From: Armatimonadota bacterium
GTDB taxonomy: Bacteria > Armatimonadota > Armatimonadia > Armatimonadales > Capsulimonadaceae
Length of the DNA: 55,409 nt
NCBI GenBank assembly: GCA_025353925.1
Contig: JANXNV010000104.1
Coordinates: 1-55,409 of the forward strand
Direction: 5' to 3'
Below the pieces are notes generated by a model that saw only the letters and a list, made by a program, of their open reading frames with translations, was not told the DNA's origin and ran no database searches. Positions 41,786-49,003 of this stretch are shown here, in pieces. The translations under genes and the position numbers were made by a program. Position 1 is the first letter of the stretch. Every line of letters begins with the position of its first letter.

Positions 41786-43045
41786 ATGCCCTCTGAAACG
41801 CTGCTGGACCGCTACAAAGCCGTACGCGCTTTCAGCGAGAAGATCTGTGAACCGCTCCTGCCTGAAGACTTCGTCATCCAGTCCATGCCCGATGCCAGCC
41901 CGGCCAAATGGCATTTGGCCCACACAAGCTGGTTTTATGAGACATTCCTGTTGAAGCCGCATCAAGCGGAGTACCACTCTCCCCATCCACAGTACGATTT
42001 TCTCTTCAACTCCTATTACAACACCATTGGCGAGCGTCATTGCCGTCCGAAACGCGGCTTGATCTCTCGGCCCACGGTCGAAGACACCTATGCCTACCGG
42101 GCCTATGTCGACGAACATATGACTTTGCTTCTCACCGAGGCGGACGGCGAGACTCTGGCCGTTCTGGAGCCGCTCTTGACCTTGGGCCTGCACCACGAAC
42201 AGCAGCACCAGGAGCTGATGGTCACGGATATCAAGCACCTTTTTTTCGACAACCCCCTCTGCCCTGTTTATCTGCCGCGACGCGACCTGCCCGCCGCCCC
42301 CGTCCCCGCTCTGGAATGGATCGGGTTTGACGAGGGAATTCAAGAGATCGGCTGGGCCGGGGAAGGATTCTCGTTCGACAATGAGCTGCCCCGGCACAAA
42401 GAGTATTTGCAGCCTTATGCGCTCGGCTCCCGTTTGGTGACCAACGGCGAATATCTGAAATTCATAGAAAGCGGCGGTTACGCTCAGCCGGAGTGGTGGC
42501 TTTCTGAAGGGTGGAACGTCGTTCAATCGGCGGGCTGGGCTGCCCCGCTCTGCTGGTGGGACCGAAAAGGAGAGTGGATGGAGTTCACGCTGGCGGGGAT
42601 GGCGCCGCTCGATTTGGATGCCCCTGCCTGCCACGTGTCCTACTTCGAAGCCGATGCCTACGCTCGCTGGGCGGGGGCACGTCTGGCCACGGAGGCCGAA
42701 TGGGAGGCTGCATCGGTGACTGTGCCTCTTTGCGGCAACTTCGCCGAGTCGGGTCGCTTCCATCCCGCTGCCCTCTCTTCGGGCGACGCCAAAGCGGGCA
42801 AACTCTCCCAAATGTTCGGCGATGTTTGGGAATGGACCCGCAGCCAGTACACCCCCTACCCCGGATACGCCTCGCCGCCGGGCGCCCTCGGTGAGTACAA
42901 CGGCAAGTTCATGTGCAACCAATTTGTACTGCGCGGCGGGTCCTGTGCCACGTCGCACTCCCACATGCGCTCAACTTACCGAAACTTTTTTCCGCCGGAT
43001 GCCCGCTGGCAGTTCACGGGGATCCGATTGGCAAAGGATAGATAA
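41786..43045 (+). CDS. egtB: Ergothioneine biosynthesis sulfoxide synthase EgtB
   Basis: EgtB is the non-heme iron enzyme that joins trimethylhistidine (hercynine) to a thiol donor with oxygen. The 419-residue protein has an N-terminal DinB-like domain with the iron ligand His in KWHLAHTSWFYETF and the other two in LGLHHEQQHQELMVTDIKH, then a C-terminal formylglycine-generating-enzyme-type (FGE) domain beginning near residue 190 and ending FVLRGGSCATSHSHMRSTYR. A GAGG ribosome site lies eight bases before the ATG. It is followed after five bases by egtD, making a two-gene operon. Whether it uses gamma-glutamylcysteine or cysteine cannot be read with certainty. Confidence 0.94.
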   Translation: MPSETLLDRYKAVRAFSEKICEPLLPEDFVIQSMPDASPAKWHLAHTSWFYETFLLKPHQAEYHSPHPQYDFLFNSYYNTIGERHCRPKRGLISRPTVEDTYAYRAYVDEHMTLLLTEADGETLAVLEPLLTLGLHHEQQHQELMVTDIKHLFFDNPLCPVYLPRRDLPAAPVPALEWIGFDEGIQEIGWAGEGFSFDNELPRHKEYLQPYALGSRLVTNGEYLKFIESGGYAQPEWWLSEGWNVVQSAGWAAPLCWWDRKGEWMEFTLAGMAPLDLDAPACHVSYFEADAYARWAGARLATEAEWEAASVTVPLCGNFAESGRFHPAALSSGDAKAGKLSQMFGDVWEWTRSQYTPYPGYASPPGALGEYNGKFMCNQFVLRGGSCATSHSHMRSTYRNFFPPDARWQFTGIRLAKDR

Positions 43046-43050
43046 ACCCG

Positions 43051-44019
43051 ATGATTACGCTGTCTCCGCCTCTGCACGATTGTGCGCCTGACATTGAAAG
43101 CTTCGAAGCGGAAGCTCTCTCAGGGCTGTCGGCACTCGAAAAAACCCTGCCGTGCAAGTATTTTTATGATGCCTATGGATCCGCGCTGTTCGACCGGATC
43201 TGCGATCTTCCCGAATACTATCCGACTCGCACGGAAACGGCGATTATGCAGCAAAACGCCGACGAAATCGCTGCGCTGATTCGTTCTGGTTCTCTGCTAA
43301 TCGAGTACGGCAGCGGCAGCAGTGTGAAAACCCGTATTCTACTGGATCGCCTGCCACGCCTCGCAGGGTACGTTCCAATGGACATCTCGCGCGAGCATCT
43401 CCAGCGCACCGCCGCGCGGCTTGCCGAAGCGTATCCGCACCTGGATGTTCTGCCGCTCTGCGCGGATTACACCGCCGAATTCACACTCCCCGCCGCCTGC
43501 CGCCCCGTCCGCTCGCACGTCGTTTACTTTCCCGGCTCGACCATCGGCAACTTTCACCCGGATGACGCCCGCACGTTTTTAACACACATCGCGGAGGTTT
43601 GCGGACCAGACGGCGGTCTGCTGATTGGGGTGGATTTGAAGAAGGAGGCGGAGGTGCTGAACGCCGCTTACAACGACGCGCAGGGAGTGACGGCGGCATT
43701 TAATCTTAATCTGCTGACCCGGATGAACGCGGAGCTAGGGGCGGATTTTGACCTAACGCAGTTCGCCCATCGCGCCTTTTACAACACGCTGGCCGGACGG
43801 ATCGAGATGCACTTGATGAGCCTCACTTCGCAGATCGTACGTCTGGGCGGTGCGGAGATACAGTTTGGCGAAGAGGAATCAATTCTGACGGAGTGCTCGT
43901 ACAAGTACAGCCTGGCTGACTTCGCCGGTCTCGCAGAATCTGCGGGGCTGCAAGTTCGGAAAGTCTGGACCGACACGGAGCAAAGGTTCAGCGTCCAGTA
44001 TTTGACACCGAAGTCATAG
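43051..44019 (+). CDS. egtD: L-histidine N-alpha-methyltransferase EgtD
   Basis: EgtD trimethylates histidine to hercynine, the first step of ergothioneine synthesis. The 322-residue protein has the family's opening LPCKYFYDAYGSALFDRICD and LPEYYPTRTETAIM, the SAM-binding SLLIEYGSGSSVKTRILLD, and VPMDISREHLQRTAARLAEA. It continues with the substrate-side blocks VVYFPGSTIGNFHPDDARTF and FYNTLAGRIEMHLMS, and the end EESILTECSYKYSLADFAGL is typical. Length matches the family. It lies five bases after egtB. Its 3' end overlaps a small minus-strand gene by 32 bases. The EgtA, EgtC and EgtE genes of the mycobacterial pathway are not in the window. Confidence 0.94.
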   Translation: MITLSPPLHDCAPDIESFEAEALSGLSALEKTLPCKYFYDAYGSALFDRICDLPEYYPTRTETAIMQQNADEIAALIRSGSLLIEYGSGSSVKTRILLDRLPRLAGYVPMDISREHLQRTAARLAEAYPHLDVLPLCADYTAEFTLPAACRPVRSHVVYFPGSTIGNFHPDDARTFLTHIAEVCGPDGGLLIGVDLKKEAEVLNAAYNDAQGVTAAFNLNLLTRMNAELGADFDLTQFAHRAFYNTLAGRIEMHLMSLTSQIVRLGGAEIQFGEEESILTECSYKYSLADFAGLAESAGLQVRKVWTDTEQRFSVQYLTPKS

Positions 44020-44209
44020 GCTCCAGCAGCGTCCATTCGCGGGCGGATTGGCCGACATGGTAGATCGTGAAGGGACGGTCCGGCTGTGCGGGCCGATAGC
44101 CGTTCCCGGCGGCCCAAAGCTCGACTTCCCGCCGAGCGTTTTCCTGGTTCACAACACTGCTGGCGGCGAAAATCCGGGTTTTGCCGGGACAGGGCATCTG
44201 GACGACCAT
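43988..44209 (-). CDS. Small hypothetical protein (73 residues)
   Basis: The gene starts at ATG 44209, 11 bases after an AGGAGG ribosome site (44221-44226), one of the strongest in the window. The product begins MVVQMPCPGKTRIFAASSVV and has a compact alpha/beta look (NARREVELWAAGNGYRPAQP, then FTIYHVG). No signal peptide or membrane span is present and no family was recognised. Its 3' end overlaps the convergent egtD by 32 bases. A longer open frame reaches 44443, but the strong ribosome site fixes the start here. It lies downstream of a 92-residue gene on the same strand, separated by a 260-base leader with a structured RNA candidate. Confidence 0.6.
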   Translation of the reverse strand: MVVQMPCPGKTRIFAASSVVNQENARREVELWAAGNGYRPAQPDRPFTIYHVGQSAREWTLLEPMTSVSNTGR

Positions 44210-44260
44210 GGGACGACGTTCCTCCTGAAGACTAACTTTCTGTAATAGAACACTCGGCTT

Positions 44261-44312
44261 CCGGGCGATGGTCCGCCAGCGTGCAACGCTGCACACTCGG
44301 ACCACCGCCGGG
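44261..44312 (-). ncRNA. Long hairpin in the leader of the 73-residue gene
   Basis: Bases 44261-44275 and 44298-44312 can form a 15-bp stem with a single mismatch when transcribed from the minus strand; one further pair is U-G on that strand but A-C on the other. Inside is a second stem (GTGCA with TGCAC, 44281-44294, four-base loop). It lies about 50 bases upstream of ATG 44209 and no T run follows, so it is not an ordinary terminator. It is probably a regulatory leader element or a small RNA. The rest of the 260-base gap (44210-44469) shows nothing recognised. Confidence 0.4.
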
Positions 44313-44469
44313 AGTACCAGCCGAAAGAGGACCTGGCGGCCTCGGCACAGGGTAGCGCATGTCGTCTTGTGAACTCCGATGCGCTTCTGGTTGGCAACCT
44401 GCCTACGTTCTTTATTATTGCCTCTCGCTCCCCTTTCCCACACTGCACAGATTGCGGGTTTATTGTGGC

Positions 44470-44748
44470 TCAGTGGCCGTATTCCATGCTGTCCCGGTCG
44501 GAAGCCGAGTAGCCCGAGTAGTAGCTGTCGTAATAATCGTAGCCGCTGACCTCGCCGCCGTCCTTATCCAGTGCGATCCGGGCGACCAGGCTGCGTGCGG
44601 CAGCGGCGGGCAGTCCGGCGGTGGTCAGGAAGCCGGTGGGATCGGCGGCATACTTCGCCCGCAGCGTCGGGTCGGCTTTGAGCTGGGCATTGATAGTGCG
44701 AGTCTGCGCCTGAACGGCGGCAATCTCTTCGGTGGTGGGTGTGGACAT
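44470..44748 (-). CDS. Small protein with Tyr-rich tail (possible RiPP-like precursor)
   Basis: The 92-residue product starts at ATG 44748 behind an AAGGAGA ribosome site and about 50 bases after a TATAAT on the minus strand (44806-44811). Residues 5-60 are helical and Ala-rich, with a LKADPTLRAKYAADPTGFLT segment and then a GL turn, a pattern reminiscent of leader regions of NHLP/Nif11-type precursors. The last 25 residues are Tyr/Ser/Asp/Gly-rich (GYDYYDSYYSGY) after a GG-containing junction, KDGGEVSG. No modifying enzyme, such as a radical SAM, YcaO or LanM protein, is encoded nearby, so the RiPP idea is weak. It is divergent from the ATPase-PIN unit. No family was recognised. Confidence 0.7.
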   Translation of the reverse strand: MSTPTTEEIAAVQAQTRTINAQLKADPTLRAKYAADPTGFLTTAGLPAAAARSLVARIALDKDGGEVSGYDYYDSYYSGYSASDRDSMEYGH

Positions 44749-44805
44749 TTTTCTTTTCTCCTTGTGTGTTATCGAGGCTCGCTTCCGCGTCCCTCTGATG
44801 TCTTT

Positions 44806-44811
44806 ATTATA
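44806..44811 (-). promoter_or_regulatory. -10 element (TATAAT) for the Tyr-rich small protein
   Basis: A perfect TATAAT on the minus strand lies 57 bases before ATG 44748, giving a leader of about 50 bases. No good -35 is present at 16-18 bases. It sits in the 116-base divergent gap shared with the ATPase gene. Confidence 0.45.
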
Positions 44812-44864
44812 GGAGATTCGTAAGCTTCCCACCATGCCGAAGGCCACAAGGAGGGTATGAGTTT

Positions 44865-46247
44865 TTGCACATAAATAAGGTACAAGAAGGGTACCGAAAG
44901 AATGCAGGCCAAACTATGTCCGAACATCCGAATCAAAATGGCACCGAGCTGAAAGCAGAAGCCGAGGGCATCACCCGCATCACGGTAAGTGGGTTTAAAT
45001 CCATCGCAGAGGAACAGAGCATCGAAATCCGGCCTCTCACCATACTAGCGGGCGCAAACAGCTCCGGCAAGTCCAGCATGATGCAGCCGTTGCTGCTGTT
45101 AAAGCAAACAGCGGAGACAATCTATGATCCGGGGGCACTTAAGCTAGACGGACCGAATGTGCATTTCACTTTGGCTGAACAGTTATTATCGAGTGTTGTT
45201 GAAGGAAATAGATTTAGCATATCGCTCTGGGCCGGTGAGGAAGGAATCAATTTCGCTTTCCATAAATTGCCGGAGGGCTTTGTTGTTGAGTCTCTCTCAC
45301 GGCTTACTAAAGAGAATACCTCACCCCAGTTTCGCCTCCTCCCTGACATGACGCACGAACAAATAGTGTCGTTAGTGCCTCCAAGTTCAAAGGCAGCAAT
45401 CAAACTTATCGAAGAATATCTTCGACTTGGGCTTCGTCTATATACGAAACGAGACCGTTGCTTTTTGCGTGTAGGTGCCGAGACTCAAACAGGTCATGGC
45501 TTGGTTGTCCCAGAGTTACTTTTCCCTTTGATTGCGACAGAAAGATACATCTACGAGATCATCCATGTTCCAGGATTAAGAGGTACTCCTGAACGTAATT
45601 ATCCAGTGACAGCAATTGGGTCAACCTTCCCAGGTAAGTTCGATAATTACACTGCAAGTGTCATAGCATTTTGGAACAAATCAATTAACTCGGGAAACAT
45701 TTTTTCGCTGAACGGATACTTGAAGATGCTGGGCTTAACGAGTGGAGTTACGATAGAATACATTGATGACACTCAGGTAGATATTCGTGTGTTCCGATTG
45801 CCAGCAGGGAACGATACCGTAAGCATCGCCGATGTCGGTATCGGCGTCTCTCAGACCCTTCCTGTGCTGGTCGCACTGCTGGCCGCGAAACCAGGTCAGC
45901 TTGTCTACATCGAGCAGCCGGAAATCCACCTGCACCCACGCGCTCAAACCGCACTGGCGCAGGTGCTGGCCGATGCGGCGAAGCGCGGTGTTCGGGTGGT
46001 TGTCGAAACGCACAGCTCATTACTGCTTTTAGGCATCCAGACACTGGTCGCCGAGGGAAAACTGTCGCCTGATTTGGTCAAGCTGCACTGGTTCGAGCAG
46101 AATGCAGGAGGCTCCACTACAATACGCAGCGCGGACCTCGACGAAGGCGGCAGATTTGGCGACTGGCCGGAGGATTTCGATAAAGTGGAGCTTGACGCCC
46201 AGAGCCGATATCTAGATGCCGCAGATGCTTATCTGGTGAGGAAATGA
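44865..46247 (+). CDS. OLD-like AAA ATPase with DUF3696-type C-terminus
   Basis: The product of 443-460 residues is an ABC/SMC-class ATPase. Walker A is LAGANSSGKSS (residues 60-70), the signature-like VGIGVSQTLPVLVALL is followed by Walker B in LVYIEQPEIHLHPRAQTALA, and the switch His is in ETHSSLLLLG. The end, DLDEGGRFGDWPEDFDKVEL, matches DUF3696 proteins. No TOPRIM nuclease domain is fused, unlike OLD. It starts either at TTG 44865, with AAGGAGGG nine bases upstream, or at ATG 44916. The gene is noticeably A+T-richer than its neighbours in its centre. The PIN-like gene begins one base after its stop. ATPases of this kind act as sensors or motors in several phage-defence systems. Confidence 0.85.
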   Translation: MHINKVQEGYRKNAGQTMSEHPNQNGTELKAEAEGITRITVSGFKSIAEEQSIEIRPLTILAGANSSGKSSMMQPLLLLKQTAETIYDPGALKLDGPNVHFTLAEQLLSSVVEGNRFSISLWAGEEGINFAFHKLPEGFVVESLSRLTKENTSPQFRLLPDMTHEQIVSLVPPSSKAAIKLIEEYLRLGLRLYTKRDRCFLRVGAETQTGHGLVVPELLFPLIATERYIYEIIHVPGLRGTPERNYPVTAIGSTFPGKFDNYTASVIAFWNKSINSGNIFSLNGYLKMLGLTSGVTIEYIDDTQVDIRVFRLPAGNDTVSIADVGIGVSQTLPVLVALLAAKPGQLVYIEQPEIHLHPRAQTALAQVLADAAKRGVRVVVETHSSLLLLGIQTLVAEGKLSPDLVKLHWFEQNAGGSTTIRSADLDEGGRFGDWPEDFDKVELDAQSRYLDAADAYLVRK

Positions 46248-46248
46248 T

Positions 46249-46851
46249 TTGATCACCAGTGTTTCTGTTCAAACGGATGTAGTCTTATCAAAACAATTGG
46301 TTGTTGACGCCTGCATTGCCAAAGCGGCAGGAAGCAGGCCAGACGAAGAATTCCTAATGCTTGACGAAGTGACGGCTTTTAGTCCAAAGAACTGCCGCGA
46401 TATATTGCAAGCAATCGAGCGGCTTGGTTATCGAGTAGTAATGACCCCGGAAATTAAAACGGAATGGGACAATCATCAAAGGGGTTTTGCGCTCAGGTGG
46501 CTTTCAGCGATGACGCGGCAGAGTAAGATCGAAACGATACTCTCGCCTCACAATGACACACTTCGTGGTAAACTGACCAGCCTGATTGGACAACAGATTG
46601 GCAAATATAGCGTGACAGAGGAGACCTATGCCAAAATGCTGAAAGATTGGCATCTACTGGAAGCTGCATTAGTTACAGACAAAGTCATTCTCACTCTTGA
46701 TAAAGTCCGTTTTCACTTCAAGGCAATTTCTGCTCAGTTTGATGACATCCGTACCATTACATGGGTCAATCCCGATGCGCCAGAGGAAGAAGCAGTCTCG
46801 TGGTTAGAAGCTGGGGCAATGCCGGAAACACATCGAATGCTGGGAAGTTGA
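46249..46851 (+). CDS. PIN-like nuclease-fold protein, partner of the ATPase
   Basis: The 200-residue protein has the pattern of a PIN domain. LVVDACIAKAAG supplies the first Asp, VMTPEIKTEWDNH the Glu, and LEAALVTDKVILTLDK the second Asp with the following strand. PIN domains are Mg-dependent ribonucleases found in toxins and RNA-decay enzymes. TTG 46249 is the likely start, one base after the ATPase stop (TGATTTG), so translation is coupled; no ATG is near. Codon use is A+T-rich like that of the ATPase. Its stop codon overlaps the -35 of the next promoter. The function is inferred: an ATPase plus PIN nuclease pair fits a defence or abortive-infection module. Confidence 0.7.
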   Translation: MITSVSVQTDVVLSKQLVVDACIAKAAGSRPDEEFLMLDEVTAFSPKNCRDILQAIERLGYRVVMTPEIKTEWDNHQRGFALRWLSAMTRQSKIETILSPHNDTLRGKLTSLIGQQIGKYSVTEETYAKMLKDWHLLEAALVTDKVILTLDKVRFHFKAISAQFDDIRTITWVNPDAPEEEAVSWLEAGAMPETHRMLGS

Positions 46852-46876
46852 CATTTTGACCGTACCTCGGTATACT
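46848..46876 (+). promoter_or_regulatory. Promoter of the UbiD-family gene
   Basis: A perfect TTGACA (46848-46853), a 17-base spacer and TATACT (46871-46876) form one of the best promoters in the window. The -35 overlaps the TGA of the PIN-like gene. The predicted leader before ATG 46954 is about 70 bases and shows no recognised riboswitch. Confidence 0.8.
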
Positions 46877-46953
46877 CATTTCAACATTGTGAAAAATTGC
46901 ACGGACTAGCGGTTCCGATTTCGGGGTTACGATTTTAGATTGGGATAGCATCA

Positions 46954-48414
46954 ATGGCGTATGCGTCTTTAGGCGACTTTATCAAGCGGCTGGACAAAGC
47001 GGGCGAGCTGCGGCGGATCAAGACACCGGTCAGCCCAGTGCTGGAGATCACGGAGATTGCAGACCGGGTGATGAAGATGCCGGAGGGTGGTCCGGCCCTG
47101 CTGTTTGAGAATGTCAAAGGCTCGAAGTTTCCGCTGGCGATCAATTTGATGGGGTCACGCAAGCGGATGTCCTGGGCACTGGGTGTCGAGGATCTGGAAG
47201 AGATCGCGGCGGAGATTTCCGCGCTGACCAAGCTGCCTTCGGATGTCCCGTCGACCTTCATGGGCAAGCTGGCACTCCTGCCGCAGCTCTCCGTGCTGGG
47301 AAAGATTTCGCCTAAGATGGTCACTTCGGCACCCTGCCAGGAAGTGGTGAAGCTCGGCGACGAGGCGAATTTAGACGATCTGCCGATCTTGACCTGCTGG
47401 CCGGACGATGGCGGGCCATATATTACGCTGCCTCTGGTGTTTACTAAGGACGAGGGCACCGGCAAGCGCAATGTCGGCATGTACCGAATCCAGAAGCAGG
47501 GGCCGCATGAGACGGGCATGCACTGGCAGCGGCACAAAGTCGGCAGCCGCCACTTTGCGAACTTCGAAGCGAAAGGCCGGGATATTCCCGTCGCCATTGT
47601 GCTCGGCGGCGACCCCGCCCTGACCTATGCCGCCACGGCTCCCCTTCCCGATGAGATCGATGAGATGGTTTTTGCAGGTTTCATTCGCAAGAAGCCGGTC
47701 GAGCTGGTCAAGTGCAAGACCATCGACATGGAAGTGCCTGCCGATGCGGAATTCGTGATTGAGGGTGTCGTCCCGGCGGGAGTGCGGCGGCGCGAAGGAC
47801 CGTTCGGCGACCATACCGGTTACTACAGCCTGGCCGATGATTACCCGATCCTCAAAGTCACCGCGATCACGCACCGCCGCAATGCCGTTTATCCCTGTAC
47901 CATTGTTGGGCCGCCTCCCATGGAAGACAAGTATATCGGCCTCGCTACCGAGCGGCTCTTTCTGCCGCTGGCGCGGCTATTCGTCCCGGAGATGATTGAC
48001 TATCACCTGCCTGCTGAGGGGGCGTTTCACAATCTGGCATTGGTGCGCATCAAAAAGCGTTACCCAGGCCATGCGTTCAAAGTCATGCACGCCCTCTGGG
48101 GGTTGGGTCAGATGATGTTTACCAAGTGCATTGTCGTGTTTGATGAAGATGTGGATGTCCAAAACCCCGCCGAGGCCGTCTGGCGTGCCTTCGCAAATGT
48201 GGACCCAGAGCGGGATATCGCATTCGTCAAAGGCCCGATCGACGTTTTAGATCATGCCTCCCCGATGATGGCATTCGGCTCGAAAATGGGCGTCGATGCC
48301 ACCCGCAAATGGCCCGACGAAGGCTTTACCCGCGAGTGGCCGGATGTTCTCACGATGCCGACCGAGATCAAGCAAAAAGTGGATAGCATTTGGAAGGATT
48401 TGGGAATAAAGTGA
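46954..48414 (+). CDS. UbiD-family decarboxylase, menaquinone (futalosine) type
   Basis: The 486-residue protein belongs to the UbiD family of prenylated-FMN decarboxylases. It has ITEIADRVMKMPEGGPALLF, NVGMYRIQKQGPHETGMHW, AIVLGGDPALTYAATAPLPD, the catalytic-region VRRREGPFGDHTGYYSL with the conserved Arg/Glu residues, and LGLGQMMFTKCIVVFDEDVD-like HALWGLGQMMFTKCIVV. Its length and overall pattern match the decarboxylase associated with the futalosine pathway of menaquinone synthesis. The UbiX-type flavin prenyltransferase it needs is not in the window. ATG 46954 has a GGGATAG site upstream. A 29-residue membrane peptide follows after 16 bases. Confidence 0.92.
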   Translation: MAYASLGDFIKRLDKAGELRRIKTPVSPVLEITEIADRVMKMPEGGPALLFENVKGSKFPLAINLMGSRKRMSWALGVEDLEEIAAEISALTKLPSDVPSTFMGKLALLPQLSVLGKISPKMVTSAPCQEVVKLGDEANLDDLPILTCWPDDGGPYITLPLVFTKDEGTGKRNVGMYRIQKQGPHETGMHWQRHKVGSRHFANFEAKGRDIPVAIVLGGDPALTYAATAPLPDEIDEMVFAGFIRKKPVELVKCKTIDMEVPADAEFVIEGVVPAGVRRREGPFGDHTGYYSLADDYPILKVTAITHRRNAVYPCTIVGPPPMEDKYIGLATERLFLPLARLFVPEMIDYHLPAEGAFHNLALVRIKKRYPGHAFKVMHALWGLGQMMFTKCIVVFDEDVDVQNPAEAVWRAFANVDPERDIAFVKGPIDVLDHASPMMAFGSKMGVDATRKWPDEGFTREWPDVLTMPTEIKQKVDSIWKDLGIK

Positions 48415-48430
48415 ACAGAGGAACAAGGCT

Positions 48431-48520
48431 ATGATAAACTCATTCTGGAAGTCATTTGTGATCGGCGGCATATTCACTGCTGTGCTGGCGTATGTCGCAG
48501 TCAAGCTGGGCTGGGGCTGA
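48431..48520 (+). CDS. 29-residue single-span membrane peptide
   Basis: A short frame begins 16 bases after the UbiD-family gene behind an AGAGGA ribosome site spaced eight bases from ATG 48431. The peptide starts MINSFWKSF and then has a clean hydrophobic span of about 16 residues (VIGGIFTAVLAYVAV) ending KLGWG. This pattern, polar and Lys-containing ends around one helix, is typical of small membrane proteins. Co-transcription with the UbiD-family gene suggests it could anchor or modulate the decarboxylase, or be an independent membrane microprotein. No homologue was recognised. The remaining 123 bases before the next gene hold no other feature seen. Confidence 0.5.
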   Translation: MINSFWKSFVIGGIFTAVLAYVAVKLGWG

Positions 48521-48643
48521 CGCCGCCGGCGAGTGATCGGGGAACATCAGCGGAGTTTAGAAGGTCGTAAATGCAGACTTGACGCGGAGACGCTCCGTAT
48601 GTCATTATGACTTTACACACTTTCGCTCAACAGGAATTCCCCG

Positions 48644-49003
48644 ATGCCCACACCCCCTACACCGTTGCCGCAAACCCCGGCTCGCTCCGCCCACGACTTG
48701 CCTGGCCGCGCTGTCGCACTGCTGGTTTTTCTGCTCGGCGTCGCGATGCTGGTCTTCGTCTTCGTGATCGCCGCACATCTGTTTGAGTCACCCGTGCCGG
48801 GCCTTGATTTGCCCGTTAAGACGGGTTCCCCTGCTCCCCCCGCCGTCAACATCGGGGCCTCTTTGGCCGTGTTCGCCCGCAGTCTGCTGCTGCTGGGCGT
48901 CATGACCCTCGCCGGATCCCTGATCGCCAGCAAAGGGGCGCATCTTTATTTTGGGACATTTGCCCTGCTGAGAGACTCGAACTCCGCAGCCAGCGGTAAA
49001 TGA
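48644..49003 (+). CDS. Hypothetical two-span membrane protein
   Basis: The 119-residue product has a Pro-rich N-terminal tail (PTPPTPLPQTP), a first membrane span at about residues 23-46 (VALLVFLLGVAMLVFVFVIA), a short Pro-rich external loop, a second span at about 72-90 and a basic-polar tail. An AGGAA ribosome site precedes the ATG. The last 58 bases overlap the 3' end of the convergent phosphatase-fold gene, so the stops lie inside each other's coding sequence. No family was recognised. Confidence 0.7.
   Translation: MPTPPTPLPQTPARSAHDLPGRAVALLVFLLGVAMLVFVFVIAAHLFESPVPGLDLPVKTGSPAPPAVNIGASLAVFARSLLLLGVMTLAGSLIASKGAHLYFGTFALLRDSNSAASGK

Noticed and set aside
41603-42964. Long open frame (453 codons) on the minus strand opposite egtB
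   Set aside because: It is an antisense shadow of the well-supported EgtB frame, and shows no motif or ribosome site.
44232-44360. Possible 42-residue minus-strand frame beginning MRYPVPRPPGPL
   Set aside because: Its ribosome site is poorly placed (GGAG 13 bases away), it coincides with the strong hairpin at 44261-44312, and its Pro/Gly-rich composition is uninformative.
44140-44470. tRNA or other classical structured RNA in the egtD-downstream gap
   Set aside because: No tRNA arms or TTCGA-type T-loop could be found; only the imperfect hairpin is supported.
44857-44871. ATG of a four-codon frame after AAGGAGGG as a leader peptide for the ATPase
   Set aside because: Spacing to the ribosome site is one base; TTG 44865 fits it better.
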